Of a stretch of DNA of 64,000 nt, positions 9,255-17,357 are shown piece by piece. Every line of letters begins with the position of its first letter. Positions within the stretch are counted from its first letter, which is position 1. The translations under genes and the position numbers were made by a program. The stretch is from Paraburkholderia youngii (lineage in GTDB: Bacteria; Pseudomonadota; Gammaproteobacteria; Burkholderiales; Burkholderiaceae). The notes under the pieces are model-generated. The model had not been told where the DNA came from, searched no databases, and saw nothing but the letters and a program-made list of their open reading frames with translations. The stretch covers positions 2,549,089 to 2,613,088 of the forward strand of contig NZ_JAALDK010000001.1 in the NCBI RefSeq assembly GCF_013366925.1, written 5' to 3'.

Positions 9255-9770
9255 TCACGGTTTCTTCGAGCGCGGCGGCCGGGCGTTGACGAACGGGTTA
9301 TAGCCGTGCGGGTTCGCCGGCCGATCGTGTTGTTGGTTCGCGCGGCGGCGCTTGCCGGGTGGTTCGTTGCCGGACAATTGCGCAAGCAGTTCTTGCGATT
9401 CCGTTTCCGTTTCCGCTTCCGCTTCCGCTTCCGTTTTGTCCGCCGGCGCTACGGCTGTTCTACCGCGTCTCGCGGGCTTCGGTTCGGCTTGAGAGGCGAC
9501 GCCCGCGATGTGTTCGATCACGGACATGAAGGATGCCGATGCCGATCGAAGCGGCTGTCCGGGCAGCATCGTCAGCGCGACGATTTCGTGCAGTGAACGG
9601 CCATCTACCGAACGGCCCTGCACGGTGCTATGCCAGTCGACATTCGCTTGTGCGAAAGCGCCGACGACACGTTCAAGCACCGCCGGCGACAGCACCCCGC
9701 CGTCGTACAAGCGGATGACGACGCTCTCGAAAATCTGAAACGAGCTGATGTCCGTTGCTTTCGGCGCCAC
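9255..9770 (-). CDS. Hypothetical protein with an E/A-E/T dipeptide repeat
   Basis: A 171-residue protein I do not recognise. The first ~90 residues look folded ('FQIFESVVIRLYDGGVLSP', then 'VDWHSTVQGRSVDGRSLHE'). The rest is low complexity: a basic patch, an alternating acidic EAEAEAETETE run encoded by a hexanucleotide repeat (9399-9434), and an Arg/Pro-rich tail. The start appears to be GTG 9770 with an AGG upstream. No membrane segment or signal peptide is seen. It may be a lineage-restricted protein. Confidence 0.6.
   Translation of the reverse strand: MAPKATDISSFQIFESVVIRLYDGGVLSPAVLERVVGAFAQANVDWHSTVQGRSVDGRSLHEIVALTMLPGQPLRSASASFMSVIEHIAGVASQAEPKPARRGRTAVAPADKTEAEAEAETETESQELLAQLSGNEPPGKRRRANQQHDRPANPHGYNPFVNARPPRSKKP
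9399..9434. repeat. In-frame hexanucleotide tandem repeat (TTCCGY x6)
   Basis: Six consecutive TTCCGT/TTCCGC units lie inside the coding sequence of the hypothetical protein at 9255-9770. They encode alternating Glu-Ala/Glu-Thr on the minus strand, so gain or loss of a unit would change the protein by two residues without a frameshift. Confidence 0.85.
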
Positions 9771-9854
9771 GGTTTGTCGCCTGGTGAGTTTGTCTTCCGG
9801 TTTCAGTCAGCAAATGGCATGCCGAGGCTAACGGGTCGAGTCGTCGGTATCGGT

Positions 9855-10451
9855 CTATGTGAGCAGTAGCAACGCGTCCGCCAGTGACAGCACCGTCGTG
9901 CGTGAATCGAACGCCGTCGCAAACAGATGTTCATGGACCACCTGGTCCGGGTCGTAACAGCAATCCTTGACCGTGTACAGGCGAAAGTCCGCGTCGCTCG
10001 CGTACGCGACCGAGGAGAGCACGACTCCGGTCGACGCGATGCCGACCATCATCAGCGAATCGATACCTTGCGCGGAGAGTCGCGCCTCCAGATCGGTGCC
10101 GAAGAACACGCTCGCACGATGCGCGATGAGGAGTGGTTCGTTGGCCTGCTGGCCCAACTCGGGCGCGGTCCGGTCTTCGCGGAAGAGGCCAAGTTTTTTG
10201 ATTCCCTGCCCGTTCCTGTTTAACGGGCTGACTTCCGGATAGCCCGGACTGAACCGGAGATTGGCGAAATAGACGCTGACGCCTTTGGCCCGGGCCGCGT
10301 CGCATAACCTGCGCGTATTGGCGAGCAACGCCGGCGCGACCGATGGAAACAGTCCGAGAATGTCGGTCTGGTAGTGCATCACGATGAGCGCGGTTCGCGA
10401 TGGTGTGATGGCCTCGTTCGCGATGTCGTCAGAACCTGCGTTGGTTGTCAT
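9855..10451 (-). CDS. Isochorismatase-fold protein lacking the catalytic triad
   Basis: A 198-residue protein of the isochorismatase/cysteine hydrolase superfamily (Rossmann-like core, 'SLMMVGIASTGVVLSSVAY', 'YTVKDCCYDPD'). ATG 10451 follows a good AAGGTGG site; the longer upstream frame has no coding support. By alignment to the family pattern, all three catalytic positions differ: the Asp of 'DxQ' is H26 ('VMHYQTDIL'), the Lys is H111 ('IAHRASVF') and the nucleophilic Cys is V143 ('STGVV'). It is therefore probably not a normal amidohydrolase and could be a binding protein or a different enzyme. It is divergent from the aldo/keto reductase at 10614. Confidence 0.8.
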   Translation of the reverse strand: MTTNAGSDDIANEAITPSRTALIVMHYQTDILGLFPSVAPALLANTRRLCDAARAKGVSVYFANLRFSPGYPEVSPLNRNGQGIKKLGLFREDRTAPELGQQANEPLLIAHRASVFFGTDLEARLSAQGIDSLMMVGIASTGVVLSSVAYASDADFRLYTVKDCCYDPDQVVHEHLFATAFDSRTTVLSLADALLLLT

Positions 10452-10613
10452 TGCGCCACCTTTATCCCGGTTCCACTTCCTGTTGTCAGAGCGGCCGTTC
10501 CGATGCCGTGGCAATCATACGCCCCCGCCCGCTTGCTACACTACGTACCAAGGTCGCCGGCACTCCCGCAAGGGTAATGAAGCACCTGCGACGCTACTTC
10601 GCAAAAACAGAGG

Positions 10614-11621
10614 ATGAACATCCAAATGACGCTTTCGACGAGAAAATTTGGTCGTACCGGCTGGAATGTGTCGGAAATCGGTTTTGGGGCATGGGCGATC
10701 GGCGGCTCGTGGGGCAGTGTTGCGGAAGATGACGCCAAGGCAGCGCTGAACGCCGCGCTCGATAACGGTGTGACGTTCATCGACACGGCCGATGTCTACG
10801 GCGACGGTCGCTCCGAACGGATCATCCGGGACGTGCTGCGGCAACGAGGCGGCGAACGTCCCATCGTCGCCACGAAGCTCGGGCGCCGACTCGACCCGCA
10901 TGTGACCAGCGGCTATCTGAACAGGCGCGAGCTCGAAGCGTTCATCGACCGGAGCCGCTCCAACCTCGGCGTCGACACGCTCGACCTGGTGCAGCTGCAT
11001 TGCCCGCCGACCGAGGTGTACTACCGTCCCGAAGTGTTCGACGCAATGGACGACTTCGTCGCCGCCGGCAAGATCCGCTATTACGGCGTGTCGGTCGAAA
11101 AGGTGGAAGAAGCGCTGAAGGCGATCGAATATCCGAATGTGGTTTCGGTCCAGATCATCTACAACATGTTCCGTCAGCGTCCCGCCGATCTGTTCTTCAG
11201 GCAGGCGCAAAAGAAAGACGTTGCGGTCATCGCGCGAGTGCCTCTGGCGAGCGGCATGCTCACGGGAAAGCTGTCCGCGGAATCGGTTTTCGCGTCGGAC
11301 GATCATCGCGCATTCAATCGGCATGGCGAGGCGTTCGATGTCGGCGAAACGTTCTCCGGCGTGCCCTACGACATCGCGTTGAAGGCGGTCGACGAACTGC
11401 GCGGCCTCGTACCCGCGGACGCCTCGATGGCGCAACTGGCCCTGCGCTGGATCCTGATGGAGGATGCCGTCTCCGTCATCATCCCTGGCAGTAAAAACGC
11501 CGCCCAGGCGGCGTCGAACGTATCGGCCGCGAGCCTCGCGCCGCTGTCCGACGAGCTCATGCAGCGGGTCCGGGAAATCTATCAGCACCATATCGCGCCC
11601 CACGTCCACCAGCGCTGGTAA
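10614..11621 (+). CDS. Aldo/keto reductase
   Basis: A 335-residue NADPH-dependent oxidoreductase with a TIM barrel. The catalytic tetrad is visible: Asp and Tyr in 'IDTADVYGDG', Lys in 'IVATKLGRR' and His in 'DLVQLHCPP'. The C-terminal NADPH phosphate site is in 'IIPGSKNAAQAASNV'. It reduces aldehydes or ketones; the substrate cannot be told. ATG 10614 is directly preceded by AGAGG, which is tight for a ribosome site, so the second ATG at 10626 is a possible real start. It is divergent from the degenerate isochorismatase. Confidence 0.85.
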   Translation: MNIQMTLSTRKFGRTGWNVSEIGFGAWAIGGSWGSVAEDDAKAALNAALDNGVTFIDTADVYGDGRSERIIRDVLRQRGGERPIVATKLGRRLDPHVTSGYLNRRELEAFIDRSRSNLGVDTLDLVQLHCPPTEVYYRPEVFDAMDDFVAAGKIRYYGVSVEKVEEALKAIEYPNVVSVQIIYNMFRQRPADLFFRQAQKKDVAVIARVPLASGMLTGKLSAESVFASDDHRAFNRHGEAFDVGETFSGVPYDIALKAVDELRGLVPADASMAQLALRWILMEDAVSVIIPGSKNAAQAASNVSAASLAPLSDELMQRVREIYQHHIAPHVHQRW

Positions 11622-11714
11622 AGGCAACGCGGTGGCGGCTTCGCCGCGGGCGCATTCGACATGCAGGGAGCACTCGGAGTAAATTGTGCTGGCACCTCGA
11701 CTCTGGAGAACCTC

Positions 11715-12113
11715 ATGACGGACATCGCACTTGCACGCAAAGATGCTTGCCTCGCAGTGGTTCATGCGGTACTGACGGACTTGAGCGACGACACCAATCT
11801 GATCGGCGCGGCGCTACGTGTTGCGGATTACCTCGTCGATGATCTCGAAGGCAAGATCACCGAGACCGACGCGATCCTGCTCGCCGTCACCGCGCTAACC
11901 AAGATCAATCGCGCGATTCGCGAGTGGAACGACGTGGACGGCAACGCGATGGACGCGATGAGAGTCGCGGACTTCGTCATCGATGAACAAATGAACGGGT
12001 ACGACAGCGCAACCATTCCGCATCAGCCTACTTCGTCCGCGGAAAGAATCGAGGCGCGAGCGGCCGCGGTGATACGCCCGACGGGGTCGCCGGTACGGCC
12101 CGTTCACCACTGA
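11715..12113 (+). CDS. Hypothetical protein, 132 aa
   Basis: I do not recognise this protein. It is acidic and helical through residue ~100 ('VVHAVLTDLSDDTNLIGAAL', 'VADYLVDDLEGKITETDAIL') with a polar tail, and has no membrane segment or cysteine pair. ATG 11715 sits after CTGGAGAA, a usable ribosome site. It stands 93 bp after the aldo/keto reductase and is convergent with the MFS transporter, whose end lies 10 bp away. Confidence 0.6.
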   Translation: MTDIALARKDACLAVVHAVLTDLSDDTNLIGAALRVADYLVDDLEGKITETDAILLAVTALTKINRAIREWNDVDGNAMDAMRVADFVIDEQMNGYDSATIPHQPTSSAERIEARAAAVIRPTGSPVRPVHH

Positions 12114-12123
12114 GTTTCGACTC

Positions 12124-13743
12124 TCACTGTGGGCGCGCTACCGCCGCCCGATTCAGCGGCTGGAGGGTCGCCATCGCCAGCCCCGCTCCAGCGAACGCAC
12201 ACGCGGCGCAGACGAGCGCGACGGCGCGCAGCGCGTCGGTCATCGAATCGGCTTGCGCGCGCGCCACGGCTGTGTCGCGCGGCGCAGGCGAGGCGCTTGC
12301 TGCCGCTCCCCCTTGCTCGACCGGCGCCAGCAGTTGCCCGCTCTGGCGCACATCTTGCGGTACGTGCAGTTCGTCGAGGCGCGCCGATAGCGCCGCGTGA
12401 TGCGACCACAGGAAGACGATGCCGAGCACCGCAATCGCCAGCAGGCCCGCCACGCGCGCAACCGCGTTGTTGATGCCGGACGCTACGCCTGTGCGGTCGC
12501 TAGGCACCGCGCTCATCACGGTCGTGGTGAGCGGCGCGACGGTGATCGTCATGCCGAGCCCGAGCACGACGAGCGCGGGGAAAAACCCAGTCAAGTAGCT
12601 GCCGCGCACGAACGGCAGCGCCAGCAGCGTGAAGCCGATTCCGGCGACGCCCGGGCCAACGGTCAGCAGCGCGCGCGAACCGAAGCGGCTCGTCAGACCG
12701 CCGGTGAAGCGCGATAGCAGACCGATGATGAAAGGCACCGGCAACAGCGCCGCGCCCGCTTGGGTCGCGCTGAAGCCATGCGCGCGGATCAGCGTGAACG
12801 GCAGGAAGAAGAACGCGCCGCCAAGGCCAAAGTAAAGCAGCAGGGTGACGAGATTGGCACCGGTGAAGTCGCGCGAGCGAAACAGATCGAGCGGCACCAT
12901 CGGGTTAGGGCTGCGCGCCTCAACGATCACGAATGCCGCGAGTATCAGCACGCCGGCGCCAATCGCACCGAACACGAGCGGATGCGCGAAGCCACGCGCC
13001 GATGCTTCGGTCAGGCCGAACGTCAGCGCGGCCAGTCCCGTGGCCGCGCTCAGTGCGCCGGGCCAGTCGATCTGTCGCGGTGCATCGGCGCGGTGGCTGT
13101 TGGGCACCGCCAATATCGCGAGCGCGATCGTCAGCGCCGCGAGGGGAACGTTCAGGAAGAAGATCGCGCGCCACGACCACGCATCGACGAGCCAGCCGCC
13201 CGCCACCGGCCCCACGGCCGACGTGATCGCGCCGACGCCCGCCCAGGTGCCGATCGCCCGTCCGCGCGCGGCGTCGTCGAACACCGCGCCGATGATCGCG
13301 AGACTGCTGGGCACGAGCAGCGACGCGCCGATGCCCTGAACCGCGCGCGCGGCGACCAGCGCAGACGCATTCGGTGCAAACCCGCAAGCGGCCGACGCCA
13401 GCGTGAAAAGCCCGACGCCCGCAATGAACACCGTGCGTCGGCCGAGTTTGTCGCCCATCGATCCGCCGACCAGCACGAGGGAGCCGAGAAACAGCAGATA
13501 CGCGTTGACGACCCACTGCATCGCCGCGACGCTCGCGCCGAGTTCGCTCTGAATGGACGGCAGCGCGACGTTGACGACGGAGCCATCGATGAACGCCATG
13601 CTCGAACCAGCGATGGTCGCGGCGAGCGCGAGCCGCTTGCGCCGGCATGGGCGGTCAATCGTGAGGGGCTGTGTGCGGATGACGAGCTCGTCGCACGGAC
13701 TCGCCTGCGCGGCAATGATGCGCGCCGTATTCGGCTTGGCCAC
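12124..13743 (-). CDS. MFS drug/multidrug exporter, DHA2 (EmrB/QacA) 14-TM type
   Basis: A 539-residue inner-membrane proton antiporter. Motif D1 appears near the start ('[19 protein letters not shown]'), motif A as '[13 protein letters not shown]', motif C as '[18 protein letters not shown]', and about 14 hydrophobic segments are present. A loop of ~50 residues near the C-terminus precedes the last helix, as is typical for DHA2 pumps. It exports hydrophobic toxic compounds; no regulator or outer-membrane partner is adjacent. I chose GTG 13743 because GGAGG lies four bases upstream; the 13791 alternative has no ribosome site. Confidence 0.88.
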   Translation of the reverse strand: MAKPNTARIIAAQASPCDELVIRTQPLTIDRPCRRKRLALAATIAGSSMAFIDGSVVNVALPSIQSELGASVAAMQWVVNAYLLFLGSLVLVGGSMGDKLGRRTVFIAGVGLFTLASAACGFAPNASALVAARAVQGIGASLLVPSSLAIIGAVFDDAARGRAIGTWAGVGAITSAVGPVAGGWLVDAWSWRAIFFLNVPLAALTIALAILAVPNSHRADAPRQIDWPGALSAATGLAALTFGLTEASARGFAHPLVFGAIGAGVLILAAFVIVEARSPNPMVPLDLFRSRDFTGANLVTLLLYFGLGGAFFFLPFTLIRAHGFSATQAGAALLPVPFIIGLLSRFTGGLTSRFGSRALLTVGPGVAGIGFTLLALPFVRGSYLTGFFPALVVLGLGMTITVAPLTTTVMSAVPSDRTGVASGINNAVARVAGLLAIAVLGIVFLWSHHAALSARLDELHVPQDVRQSGQLLAPVEQGGAAASASPAPRDTAVARAQADSMTDALRAVALVCAACAFAGAGLAMATLQPLNRAAVARPQ

Positions 13744-13946
13744 GTTTCCTCCAGTGCTGGTCGATGGAGACTTAGAGCCTGTGCGTGCCACCGAGGCTAG
13801 TCAACCCCGCAGCGCAACATCGCGGAGCGCGTTTTGCACCATTCGGAAAGCCCGGCGCCGCCGGGCGGGACGCCAAGGACTTCGCCGGCGGACGGTTACA
13901 GGCGATAATCGGTCGGAAGCAATCGATCTGAAAAGGCGGAGAAGGA

Positions 13947-15188
13947 ATGGACAAGCAAGGTTTCACCACTGGCATCGTTCACGGCGACAGAACCGCGGGC
14001 ACTGAGCACGGCGCCTTGCGTCAGCCAGTTCATACGTCCGTGCAATATGGTTTCGAGCGCGTCGAGGACCTGATCGGCGTGTTCCAGGGCACGAAGAAAG
14101 GCGGCTTCAATTACGCACGGCAAGGCACCCCCACCACCGCCGCGCTCGAGCGCAAGATCACCAGCCTCGAAGAAGGCGTCGGCACGGTCTGCTTCAGCAC
14201 CGGCATGGCCGGCATCACCGCGACGTTCCTCACGCTGCTGCGCGCGGGCGATCATCTCGTGTCGAGCCGTTACGTGTTCGGCAACACCAACAGTCTGTTC
14301 GGCACATTGCGGGCGCTCGGCGTCGAAGTGACGACCGTCGACGCGTGCAACCTCGACGACGTGGAGAACGCAATCCGGCCGAATACGCGCATGGTGTTCG
14401 TCGAAACCATCGCGAATCCGGGCACGCAGATTCCGGACCTGCAAGGTATCGGTGACGTGTGCCGCGAGCGCGGCATCGCGTACGTGGTCGACAACACGAT
14501 CACCTCGCCTGCCTTGTTCAAGCCAAAGGCGGTCGGCGCGAGCCTCGTCATCAACTCGCTGACCAAGACCATCGCGGGTCATGGCGCCGCGCTCGGTGGC
14601 GCGGTGACGGATACGGGCCTGTTCGACTGGAGCGCGTATCCGAATATCGCCGACGACTATCGGCGCTCGGCGGCGAAGGATCAGGGGCTTCTGCAGATCC
14701 GCAAGAAGGGCTTGCGAGACATGGGGGCGTCATTGTCGTCCGAGCAGGCGCACTCGATCGCGATGGGCGCGGAAACGCTCGCCTTGCGTGTGAAACAAAG
14801 CAGCGACAATGCGCTCGCGCTCGCGCAGTTTCTCGAAGGGCACGAAGCGATCGGCAAAGTGTTCTATCCTGGCCTGAAAAGCCATCCGCAATACGAGATC
14901 GCTCAGACGCTGTTCAAGGGCGCCTCGTGGCTGTTGTCGTTTGAATTGCTCAACGCGGATCGCATGGTCGAAGTCGTCAACGCGCTCAAGCTGCCGGTCA
15001 AGGCGACCGGTCTCGGCGACACGCGCACGCTGATCATTCCCGTTGCGCCGACGATCTTTTTCGAAGCCGGGCCGGAAACGCGCAAGGCGATGGGGATTTC
15101 CGACGGCATGCTGCGGCTCTCGGCGGGCATCGAGGACACCGACGACCTGATTGCCGATTTTGAGCAGGCGCTGAAGTTGGCGGCGTAG
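13947..15188 (+). CDS. Cys/Met metabolism PLP-dependent enzyme (cystathionine gamma-lyase/synthase family)
   Basis: A 413-residue fold-type I PLP enzyme. The Schiff-base lysine is K207 in 'VINSLTKTIAGHG', the PLP phosphate region is 'CFSTGMAGITAT', and the substrate arginine is probably in 'LRLSAGIEDTDDL'. Family members are cystathionine gamma-synthases or lyases, O-acetylhomoserine sulfhydrylases and methionine gamma-lyases; sequence alone does not separate these. AGAAGG lies just before ATG 13947. The gene is alone, divergent from the MFS exporter across a 203-bp gap. Confidence 0.85.
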   Translation: MDKQGFTTGIVHGDRTAGTEHGALRQPVHTSVQYGFERVEDLIGVFQGTKKGGFNYARQGTPTTAALERKITSLEEGVGTVCFSTGMAGITATFLTLLRAGDHLVSSRYVFGNTNSLFGTLRALGVEVTTVDACNLDDVENAIRPNTRMVFVETIANPGTQIPDLQGIGDVCRERGIAYVVDNTITSPALFKPKAVGASLVINSLTKTIAGHGAALGGAVTDTGLFDWSAYPNIADDYRRSAAKDQGLLQIRKKGLRDMGASLSSEQAHSIAMGAETLALRVKQSSDNALALAQFLEGHEAIGKVFYPGLKSHPQYEIAQTLFKGASWLLSFELLNADRMVEVVNALKLPVKATGLGDTRTLIIPVAPTIFFEAGPETRKAMGISDGMLRLSAGIEDTDDLIADFEQALKLAA

Positions 15189-15254
15189 TTGGCGGGACTT
15201 TGAAATTGGAGCGAGACTGGTGCGCCGGTCTCGCTCGTCCCACTGCTGGCAGTG

Positions 15255-15623
15255 CTACTTTCTGCGCCGCTGATTCATCAGCTTCACGATATCGGTTGTC
15301 GGCCCGGTGGTCACGAGGCGAGGAATGTCATCCAGGTGAAACCAGCGACACCTGGATATTTCGTTACTCGGGCGAGCTTTGGCGCGATTCGGAATTTCGC
15401 AGGAAAACACGTGATGGTGCTTCTGCTTGCCGCGGAAGTCGAAAAGGTGCTTGGCTGACTTCCCGGAGAGTTGTGTTTCTTCCTTGAGTTCCCGAAGTGC
15501 GGCGTCGGTGCGGTGTTCGCCGCGCTTGAGAATCCCGCCCGGCAAAGCCCACTTTGATGCACTACGTGCGACCAGAAGGATTCGCTTACCTCTGCGACAG
15601 ATCACGGTGGCGCGTTTCTTCAA
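15255..15623 (-). CDS. Nudix hydrolase
   Basis: A 122-residue single-domain protein. The Nudix box is complete: 'GGILKRGEH' followed by 'ALRELKEETQL', giving the G-x5-E-x7-R-E-x2-E-E pattern that binds Mg2+ for pyrophosphate hydrolysis of NDP-X compounds. The substrate is unknown. The start is TTG 15623, with GGGAG about six bases upstream; there is no in-frame ATG close by. It is convergent with the PLP enzyme. Confidence 0.82.
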   Translation of the reverse strand: MKKRATVICRRGKRILLVARSASKWALPGGILKRGEHRTDAALRELKEETQLSGKSAKHLFDFRGKQKHHHVFSCEIPNRAKARPSNEISRCRWFHLDDIPRLVTTGPTTDIVKLMNQRRRK

Positions 15624-15863
15624 ACCGGACTCCCACTTATGCCCTGGATGCTCTCAAGACGCTCACGACGCGGCGGCGTATCGGGCGTTATCAGACATAG
15701 TTGAGCATGCTAATACAGAACCGCAGAATGCGGTGATGTTTTCGAAGCGCGGACCATGAACGCGCGGCACGGCAAAGCCTGTCATCAGCGCGTCACAATC
15801 GCGGCGGTCGATGCTCCCTGTGGTAAGGTCTCGGCAGTATATTTTTTCCGATTCGAGGCTGCA

Positions 15864-16775
15864 ATGGATATGGATGGTGACTGGTCCTTGCCACGGCCAA
15901 ATGCGCTCTTCAAGGTCAACCGCCGGACGGCCGGTTCATCACTGTCTAAATCGAGTTCCATTGCCAGTACCTTCTCGTCGCTCGCGGCGCCGGTGGTGGC
16001 TGAAGCCGTGCAAAGGGCAAAAGAGCTATCCACGCAGAGCGACGCCGAAGGGTTTCATCAGCTTCGCGTTGCTTTCAGAAAGCTTCGGGCTTTGTACTGG
16101 GCGTACTCCCCATACCTCGGAGACGAATCGACCGCCCAAGTCACAGAAGAATTCAAGCGTCTTGCGGCCGTCGCAGGCGGAACGCGTGACTGGGACATAG
16201 CAGGCGATCTGCTGAAAGCCGCCCAGCAGTCCGGCGCCTCGATCGAACCGCTGGTGGCCGCGGCGCGCGAGAGGCGAGCGCAGGCGGTCGTGCATAGTCA
16301 GACGATGATCAAAAGCGACGATGTCGAGGCGTTCCTGAACGATGCCCTGCTTCGCGCGCAAACCACACTGCTGTCGCGCTGCGACGGTCTAGCCATTCGG
16401 GCGTTCGCCGAAAAGCGTGTCCGTTTAGCGCAACGCGCACTTCAAAAGCGCAGCAAACGCGCTGCACGTAGCGTGGACCCCCACGAGGAGGAGCTCCACG
16501 ATGTCAGAAAAGCAGGCAAAAAACTGAGGTACCTGCTGGAGTTTTTTCAACCCGTTATCAAAGGCGGACACGGTCGCACCATCAAGGAACTGACATCCGT
16601 GCAGAACAAGCTGGGGCAGTTCAACGACATTGCCGCAAGCGAGGCGCTGATTCGCAACGCGTCCTTCAACGAAGTTCCACCCGAGGTCGTGCAGGAATCG
16701 CTGCAATGGTTGGAAAAACAGAAGTCCCTACGGATGCAGGCGGCATCGCGACAGGTTCGAGCCATCTCTAGCTGA
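15864..16775 (+). CDS. CHAD domain protein
   Basis: A 303-residue basic helical protein matching the CHAD domain: conserved 'GFHQLRVAFRKLRALYWAYSP', 'RDWDIAGDLL' and 'ELHDVRKAGKKLRYLLEFFQP' carry the histidines and clusters of Lys/Arg that bind polyphosphate in this family. In Ralstonia and relatives, CHAD proteins localise to polyphosphate granules. No CYTH domain or polyphosphate kinase is beside it. ATG 15864 follows GAGG; an upstream 36-residue extension has no support. Confidence 0.82.
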   Translation: MDMDGDWSLPRPNALFKVNRRTAGSSLSKSSSIASTFSSLAAPVVAEAVQRAKELSTQSDAEGFHQLRVAFRKLRALYWAYSPYLGDESTAQVTEEFKRLAAVAGGTRDWDIAGDLLKAAQQSGASIEPLVAAARERRAQAVVHSQTMIKSDDVEAFLNDALLRAQTTLLSRCDGLAIRAFAEKRVRLAQRALQKRSKRAARSVDPHEEELHDVRKAGKKLRYLLEFFQPVIKGGHGRTIKELTSVQNKLGQFNDIAASEALIRNASFNEVPPEVVQESLQWLEKQKSLRMQAASRQVRAISS

Positions 16776-16859
16776 GACGGGCCGGATCAGTTCGTTGATG
16801 CTCGCTTTGCGTCATCTCCCGAATAGCTTCTTTTGCGCCACGCTGCAAATCCGTCTTTG

Positions 16860-17030
16860 ATGTGGGCATTGCCAGCAAACATCATCGACGATGTGATCGG
16901 CAGCGACGTGCTGGTGACCGTCAATCAGGGCGTGATCGCGACTAATAACGGTCTGAATTACACGATTACGATCACAAATCCCGGTTCGCGTCCGGTTCCG
17001 CACAATCTGAATATCCAGGACTGGAACTGA
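16860..17030 (+). CDS. Small hypothetical protein, first of a pair
   Basis: A 56-residue frame from ATG 16860 (TTG 16833 would give 65 residues). The sequence is beta-prone with alternating V/I/T ('SDVLVTVNQGVIATNNGL', 'NYTITITNPGSRPVPHN'). No ribosome site is clear. It ends one base before the next small gene's ATG, which suggests a two-gene unit. I do not recognise it. Confidence 0.4.
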   Translation: MWALPANIIDDVIGSDVLVTVNQGVIATNNGLNYTITITNPGSRPVPHNLNIQDWN

Positions 17031-17031
17031 A

Positions 17032-17247
17032 ATGTCGAAAATCGCTGTCATCAGCCAAAATGGCAAATTGGTAGGAACCTGGATACCGCCGCAGAACGCA
17101 AGATCTCGGGTGCCGATTTCAGTCCCCGTAGCCGGGCCCAATCAGACTCTTCACGAAATCGACATTGAGGACCCAGAATCGTTCGTGCGCCGGAAGGCTC
17201 TTCCCGAGTTGCACAGCTTGGTCAGACAGCGTTTGGGGCTCAAATAG
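17032..17247 (+). CDS. Small hypothetical protein, second of a pair
   Basis: A 71-residue frame beginning one base after the preceding stop. It has a beta-like start ('SKIAVISQNGKLVGTWIPP') and an amphipathic helical end ('ALPELHSLVRQRLGLK'), with neither signal peptide nor membrane segment. Close spacing to the previous frame supports co-translation. No family was recognised. Confidence 0.5.
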   Translation: MSKIAVISQNGKLVGTWIPPQNARSRVPISVPVAGPNQTLHEIDIEDPESFVRRKALPELHSLVRQRLGLK

Positions 17248-17357
17248 ATCGGTGCCACTCGACAGTGGTCTTCAGCTAGCAGACCCGCCGCAGTCCTGCA
17301 GAACAATGACGACCCATTCTGTCGCTTGAGCAATAGAGAGGATCACGCGCTAGACGC

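Noticed and set aside
9399..9434. Possible CRISPR or phase-variation locus
   Set aside because: Repeats are contiguous hexamers without spacers and lie in frame inside a gene, so a CRISPR array is excluded.
12760..13800. A 346-codon plus-strand frame opposite the MFS exporter
   Set aside because: Extreme Arg content and no recognisable domain; it mirrors the transporter gene.
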